In this document: positions 37,378-47,327 of the stretch, piece after piece
How positions within the stretch are numbered: position 1 is the stretch's first letter
Layout: each line of letters starts with the position of its first letter
From: Paraburkholderia phytofirmans PsJN
GTDB lineage: Bacteria > Pseudomonadota > Gammaproteobacteria > Burkholderiales > Burkholderiaceae
Assembly: GCF_000020125.1 (NCBI RefSeq)
Contig: NC_010681.1
Location: 3,162,001-3,226,000, forward strand
DNA length: 64,000 bases
Reading direction: 5' to 3'
Translations under genes and position numbers: made by a program
Notes under the pieces: generated by a model
Seen by the model: the letters and a program-made list of their open reading frames with translations, nothing else
Databases searched by the model: none
Told to the model about the DNA's origin: nothing

Positions 37378-37940
37378 CCGAGAAACTCCGGCAACTGAGG
37401 GCGCCGTGATGCACGAACGACAGGAATCGTGCGGGGCGACAAAGGGCGGTGCGGCCTGCGTGGACGGCTGCGACGAGTGCACGCGCTGCGCGTTCTGGCG
37501 CAGGCTGCACTACCCCGAGGAAAAATCGGGCGGCGGGCATGTAACGCGAGGCGGCTCATGGGCCGCTCAATGCGCGATGCTTGCCCGCCCATGGACTGAC
37601 ACCGCACGAAACGCGGCGTGACTGCCTGCTCGATGCGGCACACCGAAAGCGGCCGCATACAGCCCATTGCTGTGCCAAAACACGCCAAGGACACTCGACG
37701 CGGACACCCCGCGCAGCCCTCGCGGGCGAACCCGCGCCGCTCGCATCCTAAGTCGGCCGCGCTCGCGCGAACAAAACGTTTTACCTCCTGTTACAGCACC
37801 GGCCCGCCCGTTGAATGACCGTCAAAATGGCTCAAACGTTGGCGGCACGCCGCACTCGCCTGCCGCGACGGGACGCGTCAGGTAGAATTGTCGGATAAGA
37901 GGGCGCATTGCGCGCCCCCGACAGACTCTCACCATCTCGC
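37378..37940. other. Divergent ggt-glnS intergenic region
   Basis: 563 bp without a gene I can support. It should hold both promoters. TAGAAT at 37883-37888 is a candidate -10 for glnS, 53 bp before the start, but its -35 is poor. Cys-rich open frames at 37400-37550 look like chance translation. Confidence 0.45.
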
Positions 37941-39650
37941 ATGAATACCGAACGCAACGACGCGCCAGCGGCATCCAATTTCATCCGCAACATCATTGAC
38001 GACGACAACCGCACCGGCAAGTGGGGTCAGCGCGTCGAAACGCGCTTTCCGCCCGAGCCGAACGGCTATCTGCATATCGGTCACGCCAAGAGCATTTGCC
38101 TGAATTTCGGCGTGGCGCGCAGCTACGGCGGCGTGTGCCATCTGCGCTTCGACGATACCAATCCGGAAAAGGAAAGCGTCGAATACGTCGACTCGATCAT
38201 CGACGCCGTGCGCTGGCTCGGCTTCGAGTGGGAAAAAGACGGCAAGGCCGAGCTTTACTACGCGAGCGACTACTACGACAAGCTATACGAATTCGCCGAA
38301 CTGCTGATCGAACGCGGCAAAGCCTACGTTGACAGCCAGTCGGCCGAAGAAATGCGCGCGAACCGCGGCTCGGCCACGGAAGTCGGCACGCCGTCGCGCT
38401 TCCGCGAGCGTTCGGTGCAGGAGAACCTCGACCTGTTCCGCCGCATGAAGGCCGGCGAGTTCCAGGAAGGCGAGCACGTGCTGCGCGCGAAGATCGACAT
38501 GTCGTCGCCGAATTTCAACATGCGCGATCCGGTGATCTACCGTATCCGCTTCGCGCATCACTACCGTACCGGCGACAAGTGGTGCATCTACCCGATGTAC
38601 GACTACACGCACTGCATCTCGGACGCGCTGGAAAACATCACGCATTCGCTGTGCACGCTGGAGTTCGAAGACCATCGTCCGCTGTACGACTGGATTCTGA
38701 ACGAGCTCGCCGAGGCCGGCGTTTTTACGCGCCCGCTGCCGCAGCAAATCGAATTTTCGCGCCTGAATCTGACCTACGCGATCACCAGCAAGCGCAAGCT
38801 GCTGCAACTCGTGACCGAAGGCCATGTGGACGGCTGGGACGATCCGCGCATGCCGACCATTGTTGGCGTGCGCCGGCGCGGCTTCACGCCGGAATCGATC
38901 CAGTTGTTCTGCGAGCGCATCGGCGTGACCAAGGTCGATTCGTGGATCGACATGAGCGTGTTCGAAGGCGCGCTGCGCGACGATCTGGACGAAAAAGCGC
39001 CGCGCACCGCTGCCGTGCTCGATCCGGTCAAGCTGATCATCGACAACTTTCCGGAAGGCGTCACCGAGCCGTGCAATGCGCCGGTCCACCCGCATCATCC
39101 GGAAATGGGCGTGCGCGAGTTTCCGATTTCGCGCGAACTGTGGATCGAACGCGACGATTACAACGAAACGCCGCCGAAGGGCTACTTCCGCCTGTTCCCG
39201 GGCAACAAGGTGCGCCTGCGTTACGGCTACGTGATCGAATGCATCGGCGCGGACAAGGACGAGAAGGGCAACATCGTCGCGGTCCATTGCAACTATTTCC
39301 CGGACAGCAAATCGGGCACCGAAGGCGCGAACAACTACAAGGTCAAGGGCAACATTCACTGGGTCAGCGCAGCAGCCGCGTGCCCGGCCGAAGTGCGCAT
39401 CTACGACCGCCTGTTCAAGGAACCGCAACCGGACGCCGGCGGCCGCGATTTCCTCGAAGCGCTGAATCCGGATTCGAAGCGCGTGGTCAACGCCTACCTC
39501 GAGCCGGGCGCGCGCGAAGCGCTGCCGGAACAGCGCTATCAGTTCGAGCGTCACGGCTATTTCGTCGCCGACCGCGTCGATTCGAAGCCGGGTAAGCCCG
39601 TATTCAATCGCATCGTCAGTCTGCGCGACAGTTGGGGCAAGCCGGCGTAA
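37941..39650 (+). CDS. glnS: Glutamine--tRNA ligase
   Basis: 569 residues, class I synthetase. HIGH motif in [15 protein letters not shown], then FDDTNPEKE, and the KMSKS counterpart in the form ITSKRKLLQ. The C-terminal anticodon-binding beta-barrels end near VSLRDSW. Start set at the ATG at 37941; an upstream TTG at 37908 is less likely. Followed by a good terminator. Confidence 0.96.
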   Translation: MNTERNDAPAASNFIRNIIDDDNRTGKWGQRVETRFPPEPNGYLHIGHAKSICLNFGVARSYGGVCHLRFDDTNPEKESVEYVDSIIDAVRWLGFEWEKDGKAELYYASDYYDKLYEFAELLIERGKAYVDSQSAEEMRANRGSATEVGTPSRFRERSVQENLDLFRRMKAGEFQEGEHVLRAKIDMSSPNFNMRDPVIYRIRFAHHYRTGDKWCIYPMYDYTHCISDALENITHSLCTLEFEDHRPLYDWILNELAEAGVFTRPLPQQIEFSRLNLTYAITSKRKLLQLVTEGHVDGWDDPRMPTIVGVRRRGFTPESIQLFCERIGVTKVDSWIDMSVFEGALRDDLDEKAPRTAAVLDPVKLIIDNFPEGVTEPCNAPVHPHHPEMGVREFPISRELWIERDDYNETPPKGYFRLFPGNKVRLRYGYVIECIGADKDEKGNIVAVHCNYFPDSKSGTEGANNYKVKGNIHWVSAAAACPAEVRIYDRLFKEPQPDAGGRDFLEALNPDSKRVVNAYLEPGAREALPEQRYQFERHGYFVADRVDSKPGKPVFNRIVSLRDSWGKPA

Positions 39651-39692
39651 GCCGGGGCGCACCCCTTGTGCCGCGCATCTGGGGTTGGATTC

Positions 39693-39730
39693 GGCGTGCG
39701 TCTGGATCGAAAGATGCACGCCGTTTTGTT
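39693..39730 (+). terminator. Terminator after glnS
   Basis: GGCGTGC (39693-39699) pairs with GCACGCC (39716-39722), with two more pairs inside, followed by GTTTTGTT. Confidence 0.7.
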
Positions 39731-39790
39731 GCACCATGTTCCATCGACAGTGACGGCGCGGCATCCGCAAACGCCAGTCCGGGAGGTCCG

Positions 39791-40765
39791 ATGAAAGTTG
39801 CAGGCCGCCGCAGGGCCAGTACCCGGCACGCGACGGGGCACACGGCATACGCCGCGCGTTTCGTCCACCGCACACGTTGCGCGCTCGTGGCGCTGACCAC
39901 CTTCGGCGCGGCGTCGCTCGCCTGCTCCGCTCAGACGGACGAACTTACCGGCACGCTGAGAAAAATCCACGACGACGGCGTAGTCGTGCTCGGCGTGCGT
40001 GAAGCGTCGATTCCTTTTTCCTACTTCGACGGCAAGGGCACGGTCGGCTACTCGCAGACCATCGCGCTGCAGATCGTCGAAGAGATCAAGAAAACGCTCG
40101 GCATGCCGCAACTGAAGGTGCACGAGATCACGGTGACCTCGTCGAACCGTACGCCGATGCTGCTGAACAACCAGATCGATCTTGAATGCGGCTCGACCAC
40201 CCACACGGTGGAACGCGAAAACCTGGCCGCGTTCTCGAACAGTTTTTTCCAGTATGCGGTGCGCATGATCGCGCGCAAGAACGCCGGCATCACGGATTTT
40301 CAGGATCTGGCCGGCAAAGCGGTCGTGACGACCGCGGGCACCTCGGATGAGCGTCTGCTGCGCCGCCTGAACACCGACAAGCTCCTGAACATGCGCATTA
40401 CCAGCGCGCGCGACCACTCCGAGGCATTCAACACGCTCAAGGACGGACGCGCGGTGGCCTTCGTGATGGATGAGCCAATCGTGTACGGATTCAAATCGAC
40501 CGATCCGCGTCCCGACGATTTCGTGGTGACCGGCACGCCGCTGGGCTACGAAGTCTACGCGTGCATGTTCCGTAAAGGCGACGAGCCGTTCCGCACGCTC
40601 GTCAATGGCGTGATCGCGCGCGGCCAGACTTCCGGCGAAGCGGAGCGTCTGTACAGGCAGTGGTTCACGCAACCCATTCCGCCGCACGGCATCAATCTGA
40701 ATTTTCCGCTGTCGGAGCAGAACCGCGCCCTGTTCGCGCATCCGAACGACCGCGCGCTCGACTGA
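39791..40765 (+). CDS. Orphan amino-acid ABC transporter substrate-binding protein
   Basis: 324 residues, SBP_bac_3 type (GltI-like glutamate/aspartate binder). The N-terminal 48 residues form an unusually long, Arg/His-rich leader before the hydrophobic core ALVALTTFGAASLACS, so secretion to the periplasm is likely; the Cys at the end may make it a lipoprotein. The ligand-binding core starts GVVVLGVREASIPFSYFDG. GGGAGG upstream sets the start. No permease or ATPase gene is adjacent. Confidence 0.87.
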   Translation: MKVAGRRRASTRHATGHTAYAARFVHRTRCALVALTTFGAASLACSAQTDELTGTLRKIHDDGVVVLGVREASIPFSYFDGKGTVGYSQTIALQIVEEIKKTLGMPQLKVHEITVTSSNRTPMLLNNQIDLECGSTTHTVERENLAAFSNSFFQYAVRMIARKNAGITDFQDLAGKAVVTTAGTSDERLLRRLNTDKLLNMRITSARDHSEAFNTLKDGRAVAFVMDEPIVYGFKSTDPRPDDFVVTGTPLGYEVYACMFRKGDEPFRTLVNGVIARGQTSGEAERLYRQWFTQPIPPHGINLNFPLSEQNRALFAHPNDRALD

Positions 40766-40791
40766 AGCGTCGCGCGGTCACGGCCTCGCCG

Positions 40792-41241
40792 CTACAGCGA
40801 CCGATGCAGTTCCGCGAGCGACAGTGTGGTCTGAAAGAGCCGCGTGAGACTGCGGCTCGCATACTTGTCCACCTCGTCTGGCGCAGCCCAGCGGTAGGCG
40901 TCCATTTCGGGTATCAGCGTGCCGTCCGAGCGGCGCGGAAAGAGCGACGTGCAGGTGCACACGCTCAGATCGAGTTCATCGACGGTGGCACGCGCGCCGA
41001 ACAGATGCAGATCCTTGTCGCGCCGATAGACGAACAGGCCGAGGTCTTTCAGACGCTCGGGCTCGATGGCGATACCGGTCTCCTCGACCATCTCGCGCAG
41101 CGCCGTGACGTGCGGCGCCTCGCCTTCTTCGCCGTGTCCTTTCGGGATGTCCCAGTGCGACGTTTCGGTGGCGTGAGCAAGCAGCACACGGCCGTCCGGG
41201 TCGAGCAAGACGATGCCGCACGAAATAATCCGAGGGCTCAT
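40792..41241 (-). CDS. Nudix hydrolase
   Basis: 149 residues with a full Nudix box: G at GHGEEGE, seven residues, then REMVEETGI (about 35-57). Lacks a zinc ribbon. Cytoplasmic pyrophosphohydrolase of a nucleoside-diphosphate compound; substrate not deducible. Converges with the binding-protein gene 26 bp away. Confidence 0.88.
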   Translation of the reverse strand: MSPRIISCGIVLLDPDGRVLLAHATETSHWDIPKGHGEEGEAPHVTALREMVEETGIAIEPERLKDLGLFVYRRDKDLHLFGARATVDELDLSVCTCTSLFPRRSDGTLIPEMDAYRWAAPDEVDKYASRSLTRLFQTTLSLAELHRSL

Positions 41242-41347
41242 CGCGGCACCATGTCAAGCAAACGCACAGATCCGCCGACACGCACGCGCACGGCTTCGGG
41301 CCGCGTCGGGGGCCAACCGGCGCGCGCCGCCATCAAGGCCTGCATGC

Positions 41348-41737
41348 TCAGTGTTTTTTCTGCAATTGCCAGGTGCCGCTGCCCTGCTTGCAGAACTGCG
41401 GGCGCAGGTTCATCGATTGCCCCTTGGCGCTCAGCACGACGCCGACGTCGCGGCAGGTGCGATCGCCGTCTTTGGCCGTGCTGGCCATCGTGATCGCGGC
41501 GTCGATCTTCACGCTATTGCCCGTGCCTTCGTTGACCCAGGTCGCGGTTTCGCCGTCATGCTTGTCGTTCAGCGCGGCAAAGACCGCCTTTTTGACGGAG
41601 TCGATGTCGCGTTGCTTCATGTAGCTGATCGGCGTGTCGTTCAGAAAGCCAAGATTCGCAGCGTGCGCGCCGATCGCGGCACCCAGCAACAGGCTACCGG
41701 CGGTCAGTTGAGACAGGACACGGGTTCGCATCGACAT
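41348..41737 (-). CDS. Small exported protein, RT0821/Lpp0805-like
   Basis: 129 residues with a signal peptide ending near residue 26 (AIGAHAA). The rest (VWNEGTGNSVKI-like strand ETATWVNEGTGNSVKID, TCRDVGVVLSAKG, FCKQGSGTWQLQ) matches the short beta-domain seen in 17-kDa-antigen/RT0821-type proteins: a Cys pair and a C-terminal W-x-L. Function unknown. AGGAGA lies 8 nt before the ATG at 41737. Confidence 0.7.
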   Translation of the reverse strand: MSMRTRVLSQLTAGSLLLGAAIGAHAANLGFLNDTPISYMKQRDIDSVKKAVFAALNDKHDGETATWVNEGTGNSVKIDAAITMASTAKDGDRTCRDVGVVLSAKGQSMNLRPQFCKQGSGTWQLQKKH

Positions 41738-42023
41738 GAAGGGTTCTCCTCGAAAGTGTTCGGCGGTCTTGAGCGCGCATGGCGTCTCGTGATCTGGACC
41801 CCAAAAGCATAGCATGTCGCCCTCGAAGGACCCGCGAGAAACGGCCGCGCGCCAAAGCGAACGCTAGCCCTGCACACGACGCGCCTCATTCCCGGCATCG
41901 CGCGCCAGTGCGCATAGTGAGCGCCTTTAATTTTAGGACAGCTCCCATTCCTGGCACCAGGACGTCTTCTTAACATTGATCGGTTGCGCCCCCGCGCCAA
42001 TCAGAATCTCAAGACGCCCCGCC

Positions 42024-42263
42024 ATGTACACCCTCTCCGCCCTCGAAGTCATTGCCATCGCGCTTGCGCTGCTGTGCGTCGCGCTCGTGCCGGTTGCCAT
42101 CGGCCGCGATCCCGGACTCGCGCGGCGCGTCGTGCGGATGGACGCGTTGCCCCGCGCTCGCTGGCCCAATCTGCTGACGCGCGTCGGCGTCGCCTGCCTG
42201 TTGCTGTCCTTCGCGCTGCTGCTCGCCGCTTGCTATTACATGTTGGCGAGCGCCGGCCACTAA
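42024..42263 (+). CDS. Small two-span membrane protein, unknown
   Basis: 79 residues. Two hydrophobic helices (about 6-25 and 54-74) flank a short basic loop rich in Arg. No recognised family. Start set at the ATG before YTLSALEV. Lies alone, converging with the peroxidase gene 48 bp away. Confidence 0.6.
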   Translation: MYTLSALEVIAIALALLCVALVPVAIGRDPGLARRVVRMDALPRARWPNLLTRVGVACLLLSFALLLAACYYMLASAGH

Positions 42264-42311
42264 TCTTTGCCCGAGCGATCGACTACTCCAGCGGCAATCG
42301 CATCGCTCACG

Positions 42312-43694
42312 TCACTTTGCGGCCACCGAATCGGCCGCCCCGCTTCCCGCCTTGTATCCGTCCGTCAGCGTATTCAAAAACGCGACCACGTCCTTGATTT
42401 CAGCCTCGTCGAGCGCCGGCTTGTCGCCCGGCTTGCGGTCGAACGGCGGATCGGTATTCAGATTGGCCCAGTACTGCTGAGGCAGATCGTCGAACTTCCG
42501 CACTTTGCCTTTCGCCACCGGATAGAACTTCTCCGGGTTCGTGTCGCGCTCGGCATAGAAGCGCACCACCTGATCGAGCGAATGGTAGACGCCGTTGTGG
42601 AAGAAGCTTTTCTTTAGCGCCACATTGCGTAGCGTCGGCGTGCGGAAGATCCCGCAAAATTCGGCGCGTCCCTTCAGATCGGTGCGCTCCGGGCCACAGG
42701 CGCCGAGATCGTAGAAATGCGGATCGCGATTCACGGACAGCGAGCGATTGCGCGGCACGCCGATCGCGATCAGACCGAAATCGCTGAACTGCGGTGGCGC
42801 GCCGTCCATGCTGCGCTGGCTGATGTGACAGCTCGCGCAATTGCCTTTTTTCTCATCGTTGAAGAGTTGCAGGCCGCGCAGTTCAGCTTGCGTCAACTGC
42901 GCCTTGCCCGCCAGATAGGCGTCGTATTTGCTGGTGTACGGATAGAAAGTTTCCGGCGTCTGCTCGAAGGTTTCGAGCGCTTGCAGCACCGCTTTGAAGG
43001 TGGCGTCGTCGCTGTCGAAAATGTGTGCGCCGAAGGCCGCGCGGAAAGCGTCGGCGTACGGCGCGGCCTTGACCGCCGCAGTGACCTTGGCCGGCGTGCT
43101 GCCCATTTCGAACGACGACAGCAGCGGAATGCGCGCCTGGTCGCCGCCCCGGTCGACGCGGCCATCCCAGGTCAGGCCGCCGGTGGGTCCGGCATCCACG
43201 CTTTCGTCGCCTTCGTCGTCCGACTCGTGATAGTGCTCGGCGAACGCCGGCACCGATTGCAGATACTTCAGCGTCGGCGCGGCGCGCATGCCGGTGCGGT
43301 GCATGTCGTTGCCGCCCAGTTGCACCGACAACGCATTGGCCGGCGAGAACCCATGCTCCGGACTGTGACACGACGCGCAAGCAAGCTTGCCCGAACCTGA
43401 GAGCGATGCGTCGAAAAATAGTTGTTTGCCGAGCGCCGTCATCTGCCGCACGGATTCGTAGACCTGCGCGCGAGACTGGCCTGCTTCATGAGCGGCAACT
43501 TGCACAACCGGCGCCGCCAATGGCACGGACGAAGGCGATACGCCCGCGCCCGTGCTCGCGACGGCGCCCGTGCCCGGCGCGCCCGCATCGCACGCGGCAA
43601 GCGTCAAGGTCATGGCCGTCAACGCGAACGCCGTCGCTTGCCGCAGGCGCTTCGTCCCGAGCCCGGCGTCATGATTTGCGCCGACCCGAGCCAT
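42312..43694 (-). CDS. Di-heme cytochrome c peroxidase family lipoprotein (MauG/CcpA-like)
   Basis: 460 residues. Lipobox LTLAAC gives Cys35, so it is probably anchored in the envelope. Two CXXCH haem sites are at Cys106-His110 and Cys286-His290 (both CASCH). Family members reduce H2O2 with electrons from cytochrome c or modify partner proteins. An insertion of acidic residues (HESDDEGDESVDAG, about 156-169) follows the first haem site. Start at 43694 has GGA 9 nt upstream; 43727 is an alternative. Confidence 0.9.
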   Translation of the reverse strand: MARVGANHDAGLGTKRLRQATAFALTAMTLTLAACDAGAPGTGAVASTGAGVSPSSVPLAAPVVQVAAHEAGQSRAQVYESVRQMTALGKQLFFDASLSGSGKLACASCHSPEHGFSPANALSVQLGGNDMHRTGMRAAPTLKYLQSVPAFAEHYHESDDEGDESVDAGPTGGLTWDGRVDRGGDQARIPLLSSFEMGSTPAKVTAAVKAAPYADAFRAAFGAHIFDSDDATFKAVLQALETFEQTPETFYPYTSKYDAYLAGKAQLTQAELRGLQLFNDEKKGNCASCHISQRSMDGAPPQFSDFGLIAIGVPRNRSLSVNRDPHFYDLGACGPERTDLKGRAEFCGIFRTPTLRNVALKKSFFHNGVYHSLDQVVRFYAERDTNPEKFYPVAKGKVRKFDDLPQQYWANLNTDPPFDRKPGDKPALDEAEIKDVVAFLNTLTDGYKAGSGAADSVAAK

Positions 43695-43775
43695 TATTTT
43701 CCGAATCCCCGTCAGACCTGGCCGCATATGAAAGATGTGTGTTGGCGATTAGTGAAGTCCGCGAGCGTATTTCAT

Positions 43776-43801
43776 CTGCATGTCGTTTAAATGACATGCA
43801 G
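43776..43801. promoter_or_regulatory. Long palindrome between peroxidase and acid phosphatase genes
   Basis: Perfect 9-bp arms CTGCATGTC (43776-43784) and GACATGCAG (43793-43801), with TTTAAA at the centre. It lies 82 bp upstream of the leftward peroxidase start and 143 bp from the rightward phosphatase start. Probably an operator for a dimeric regulator; which one is unknown. Confidence 0.6.
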
Positions 43802-43838
43802 CCGACGTTATTTTTCAATCAGAAGCAATTCGTAATTA

Positions 43839-43856
43839 ATTACATCTTTCTGTCAA
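43839..43856 (+). promoter_or_regulatory. Weak Pho-box-like direct repeat upstream of the acid phosphatase gene
   Basis: ATTACAT-CTTT-CTGTCAA: two heptamers 11 bp apart. The second matches CTGTCAT at 6 of 7, the first at 4 of 7. Located 88 bp before the start. Weak evidence; interesting because of the stronger sites near 56786 and 59570. Confidence 0.25.
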
Positions 43857-43943
43857 ATTGCCTTGCCAAACTTTCGCCCGCGGCCATCCGTGTAAGGAGT
43901 TCGGATGGCCCGTCCCCAACGCGAGAGAGAGAAACCACATCAA

Positions 43944-45521
43944 ATGAACAAGAAACTGATCTGCGCGACGCCCATCGCGATCGCAGCAGCGTTGAGCCTG
44001 TATGCGTGCGGCGGTGACAAGGTCAACGAACCGGACATCACGTCGATCAAGAACGTCGTGGTGATCTACGCGGAAAACCGCAGCTTCGACAATCTGTACG
44101 GCAACTTTCCGGGCGCCAACGGTCTACAGAACGTGACGGCGGCGAGCGCCACGCAGGTGGATCGCAACGGCACCGTGCTCGCGACGCTGCCGCAGGTGTG
44201 GAACGGTCTGACGCAAATCGGCGTGACGCCGGTGGTCACGCAGGCCATGACGGCGAATCTGCCGAACAGCCCGTTCGCCATCGACGACCCGAAGGGTTTC
44301 AACACGCCGATCACGGCAACGACGCGCGACCTGTACCACCGCTTCTACGAAAACCAGATGCAGATCAACGGCGGCAAGAACGACAAGTTCGCCGCGTGGG
44401 CGGATTCGGGCGGCCTCGTGATGGGCCACTACACGCTCAACGCCGACAAACTGCCGCTGTGGAAGATCGCCCAGCAATACACGCTCGCCGACAACTTCTT
44501 CATGGGCGCGTTCGGCGGCTCGTTCCTGAACCACCAGTGGCTGATCTGCGCGTGCACGCCGACTTATCCGAACGCGGACAAGAGCGTAGCGGCCGGCTCG
44601 ATCTCGTCGGTGGAAAGCGACGGTGTCACGCTCAAGGTCGCGTCCAACTCGCCGGCTTCGGCACTGAGCGGCCCGCCCAAATACGTGAATTCGGGCAACC
44701 TCACGCCTGACTTCTACGCGATCAACACGATGCAGCCGCCGTATCAGCCGAGCGGCAACAAGCCGGCGAGCGGCGGCGACGCGAACTTCGCCGATCCGAC
44801 CCAGGCCACCACCCTGCCGGCGCAGTCGCAGCAGCACATCGGCGATCTGCTGAACAACGCGAAGGTGTCGTGGGCATGGTACAGCGGCGCGTGGGGCGCG
44901 GCGGTGTCGGCAGCGCAGAACGGCACGTCGAACGTGATTTACGGCGCGAATCTGACGGCGCCGAATTTCCAGCCGCATCATCAGCCGTTCAACTATTTCG
45001 CCGACCTCGCACCGGGCACCGCGAACCGGTCGCAGCATCTGCTCGACGGCGGTCTGGCCGGCTCGGAGTTCATTAAGGCGATCGATAGCGGCACGCTGCC
45101 GCAAGTGTCGTTCTACAAGCCACAGGGCAACCTGAACGAACACCCGGGCTACACCGACGTGGCGTCGGGCGACCAGCACATCGCGGACGTCATCTCGCAT
45201 CTGCAGAAGAGCCCGCAGTGGAACAACATGGTGGTGGTCGTGACGTACGACGAAAACGGCGGCTTCTGGGATCACGTCTCGCCGCCGAAGGCCGACCGCT
45301 GGGGTCCGGGCACGCGTATTCCCGCGCTGATCATTTCGCCGTACGCGAAGAAGGGTTACGTCGATCACACGCAGTACGACACCACGTCGATCCTGCGCTT
45401 CATCACGCACCGCTTCTCGCTGCCGACACTGCCGGGTATCGCGGCGCGCGACGCGGCGCTGGTCAGCAACGGCAGCAAGCCGATGGGCGACCTCACGGCT
45501 GCGTTGAACATCAAGCAGTGA
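43944..45521 (+). CDS. acpA: AcpA-type acid phosphatase / phosphoesterase lipoprotein
   Basis: 525 residues, phosphoesterase superfamily shared by bacterial phospholipase C and Francisella/Burkholderia AcpA acid phosphatase. Metal-site regions are VVVIYAENRSFDNLYG near the N-terminus and VVVTYDENGGFWDHVSPP near the C-terminus. A leader ending LSLYAC suggests lipid attachment at Cys22 and a periplasmic or envelope location. Would release phosphate from organic phosphoesters. The size favours AcpA over the longer PlcN type. Start chosen at the ATG before NKKLICATP. Confidence 0.87.
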   Translation: MNKKLICATPIAIAAALSLYACGGDKVNEPDITSIKNVVVIYAENRSFDNLYGNFPGANGLQNVTAASATQVDRNGTVLATLPQVWNGLTQIGVTPVVTQAMTANLPNSPFAIDDPKGFNTPITATTRDLYHRFYENQMQINGGKNDKFAAWADSGGLVMGHYTLNADKLPLWKIAQQYTLADNFFMGAFGGSFLNHQWLICACTPTYPNADKSVAAGSISSVESDGVTLKVASNSPASALSGPPKYVNSGNLTPDFYAINTMQPPYQPSGNKPASGGDANFADPTQATTLPAQSQQHIGDLLNNAKVSWAWYSGAWGAAVSAAQNGTSNVIYGANLTAPNFQPHHQPFNYFADLAPGTANRSQHLLDGGLAGSEFIKAIDSGTLPQVSFYKPQGNLNEHPGYTDVASGDQHIADVISHLQKSPQWNNMVVVVTYDENGGFWDHVSPPKADRWGPGTRIPALIISPYAKKGYVDHTQYDTTSILRFITHRFSLPTLPGIAARDAALVSNGSKPMGDLTAALNIKQ

Positions 45522-45602
45522 GCGAAAGGCGCAATTCGTTCAAGATCGGACGGAAGAGGTTAAGCGTTAAGCAACAGTCCGCCTGAGGGCGAGACTTTGA
45601 CA

Positions 45603-45626
45603 GGGCAGCTTCGGCTGCCCTTTTAT
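45603..45626 (+). terminator. Terminator after the acid phosphatase gene
   Basis: GGGCAGC-TTCG-GCTGCCC, a 7-bp stem with a stable tetraloop, followed by TTTTAT. Confidence 0.85.
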
Positions 45627-45768
45627 ATGGCCGCCTCGTGACCGCCGGGTCCGACGCGTTTTCATGAGCGGCGTATGCTTCGAACCAGAACGCGCTCGTC
45701 TCGTCGAACGCGGCTCGATATTTTCCGCGACCCGTTGCAGACTTGCCTACATTCAGGAGTTCGACAGC

Positions 45769-46152
45769 ATGACTGAAAAAACCATCAAGGTGCCCGGCCC
45801 CGACCATCCGATCACGGTCGAACCGTCCAACGCGCGCGTCGTCGTGAGCGTCGGCGGCAAGGTGATCGCGGATACCCTCAAGGCACTCGTTCTGCGCGAA
45901 GCGTCGTATCCGCCGGTGTATTACATTCCGCGCAACGATGTCGAAATGACGCTGCTGGAGCGCACCGATCACGCGACCTACTGTCCGTACAAGGGCGATT
46001 GCGCCTACTACAGCATTCCGTCGGGCGGCGAAAAGACAGTCAACGCAGTGTGGACTTATGAGTCGCCGTATGCGGCCGTGAAGGAGATCGCGCAACATCT
46101 GGCGTTCTATCCGAACCGCGTCGACTCGATCGATGTGAAACCGGCGCAGTGA
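45769..46152 (+). CDS. DUF427 domain protein
   Basis: 127 residues, cytoplasmic. The family is recognised from VVVSVGGKVIADT, PPVYYIPRNDVEM and TYCPYKGDCAYYSI, where the CPYKG turn is characteristic. Function not established. CAGGAG 10 nt upstream supports the ATG at 45769. Converges with the UspA gene. Confidence 0.85.
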   Translation: MTEKTIKVPGPDHPITVEPSNARVVVSVGGKVIADTLKALVLREASYPPVYYIPRNDVEMTLLERTDHATYCPYKGDCAYYSIPSGGEKTVNAVWTYESPYAAVKEIAQHLAFYPNRVDSIDVKPAQ

Positions 46153-46340
46153 CAGTTGCGCGTGGCGCGGCGCGGTGTTCGGCGCTTCGCGCGCTGCCGC
46201 CGTGGCTGCCGACGGGCTCCTTAAAGGTGCAACGACCACGCCGATGGATTCACTCCTCGGTGGCCCACAACATCCAGCGTCATTCTCACTTGCTGGAGCT
46301 GCCACGGGAAACGGACTACCGCCTGTCCCACGTCATTAAG

Positions 46341-46799
46341 TCAGCTCTCGTCCCGGGTTTCGATCAGTACCGCACAGGGCGACCGGTCGATGACTTCTCC
46401 GCTGGTCGAAGGGTTGGCCCAGCGGCGCAGCCGTGACAGATGGTGATGTCCCATCACGATGACCTCCGCGGCCAGCAGTCGGGCTTGTTCGATGACGACG
46501 TCGGCCGGACTATTTCCCGTGCACAGGTGCTGTTCCACCGTGAAATTCCGGTCGGCAAGCTGTGCGCCTGCGGCAGTCAAGGCGGATTGCGCGAAAGATG
46601 TCTGCGCATATGCGGACGGATAGTTCTGGCCATCGGGCGCGATATCGCTTTCGCTACCGGGAGGCAACAAATAGGACGGGTCGACCACGCACAGAAGGTG
46701 CACAGTTGCGGTACCCGGCGCCGCGACGCGGCTGACGAGGTCGACGACGTGGATACTCTGGGGCGAGCCGTCCAGCGGAACGAGGAGGATATTGAACAT
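46341..46799 (-). CDS. Universal stress protein, UspA family
   Basis: 152 residues with the UspA opening FNILLVPLDGS and a late GHHH-x9-STSGEV region in place of the ATP-binding G-x2-G-x9-G(S/T) motif. The second Gly is replaced (GHHHLSRL), so ATP binding is uncertain. Usually induced by starvation or stress. Confidence 0.85.
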   Translation of the reverse strand: MFNILLVPLDGSPQSIHVVDLVSRVAAPGTATVHLLCVVDPSYLLPPGSESDIAPDGQNYPSAYAQTSFAQSALTAAGAQLADRNFTVEQHLCTGNSPADVVIEQARLLAAEVIVMGHHHLSRLRRWANPSTSGEVIDRSPCAVLIETRDES

Positions 46800-46961
46800 G
46801 GCTGGCGAAAAAGTCTGAAATCGGGATGCGACACGTGTCGCCTTCCGCCGCGCGTATAGCCTAATAACAGTAGGCGAAAAGCCTCAAACTTTAAATTGAT
46901 AAGACACAAAGTTGGCAGTTCGACAGGGCGCGCACTGCCCCGCGAACAGATTTGATCTGAT

Positions 46962-47038
46962 TGGTACGGCAGGAGGGACTCGAACCCCCCACCCTCGGCT
47001 TAGAAGGCCGATGCTCTATCCAGCTGAGCTACTGCCGT
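46962..47038 (-). tRNA. tRNA-Arg (anticodon TCT)
   Basis: 77 nt including encoded CCA. Acceptor stem ACGGCAG/CTGCCGT, D-arm with GGATAGAGC, anticodon stem CGGC-CTTCTAA-GCCG giving anticodon TCT, and T-loop TTCGAGT. Reads AGA codons, rare in this high-GC genome. No integrase or attachment-site duplication is seen next to it. Confidence 0.95.
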
Positions 47039-47235
47039 ATTGAAGTGGGACGATGCAACCCTGCACAACGTGCATCGCCCGCAATGAGAACCTGCTTTCT
47101 GGCATTGGAACCTGTGCCTCTGGAAGCCACAGGTTCGCGGGATACCGAAATTCTAACTGACCGTGCCGTAGACGGGGAATCTGCCCGGGCGCCCGGCAAA
47201 CAATCCGCGCGTCACACCGGCTGTTGCACGTCACG

Positions 47236-47269
47236 AAACAAACGGGCCCGGCAAGTTGAGCCGGGCCCG
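47236..47269 (-). terminator. Terminator after uppP
   Basis: Ten-base perfect stem CGGGCCCGGC / GCCGGGCCCG (47243-47269) with a 7-nt loop. On the minus strand it is followed by TTTGTTT. Confidence 0.85.
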
Positions 47270-47327
47270 GATTATAACCGATCGTCCCCTGCCCGCCGGC
47301 GCACGCTAACGGACAGGGTGAACGCCA

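Noticed and set aside
37400..37620. Cys-rich open frame in the ggt-glnS gap
   Set aside because: No ribosome site, covers the ggt promoter side, and composition fits random GC-rich sequence.
46962..47038. tRNA-Arg as a genomic-island attachment site
   Set aside because: No integrase, no second copy of the tRNA 3' end in the window, and ordinary flanking genes.
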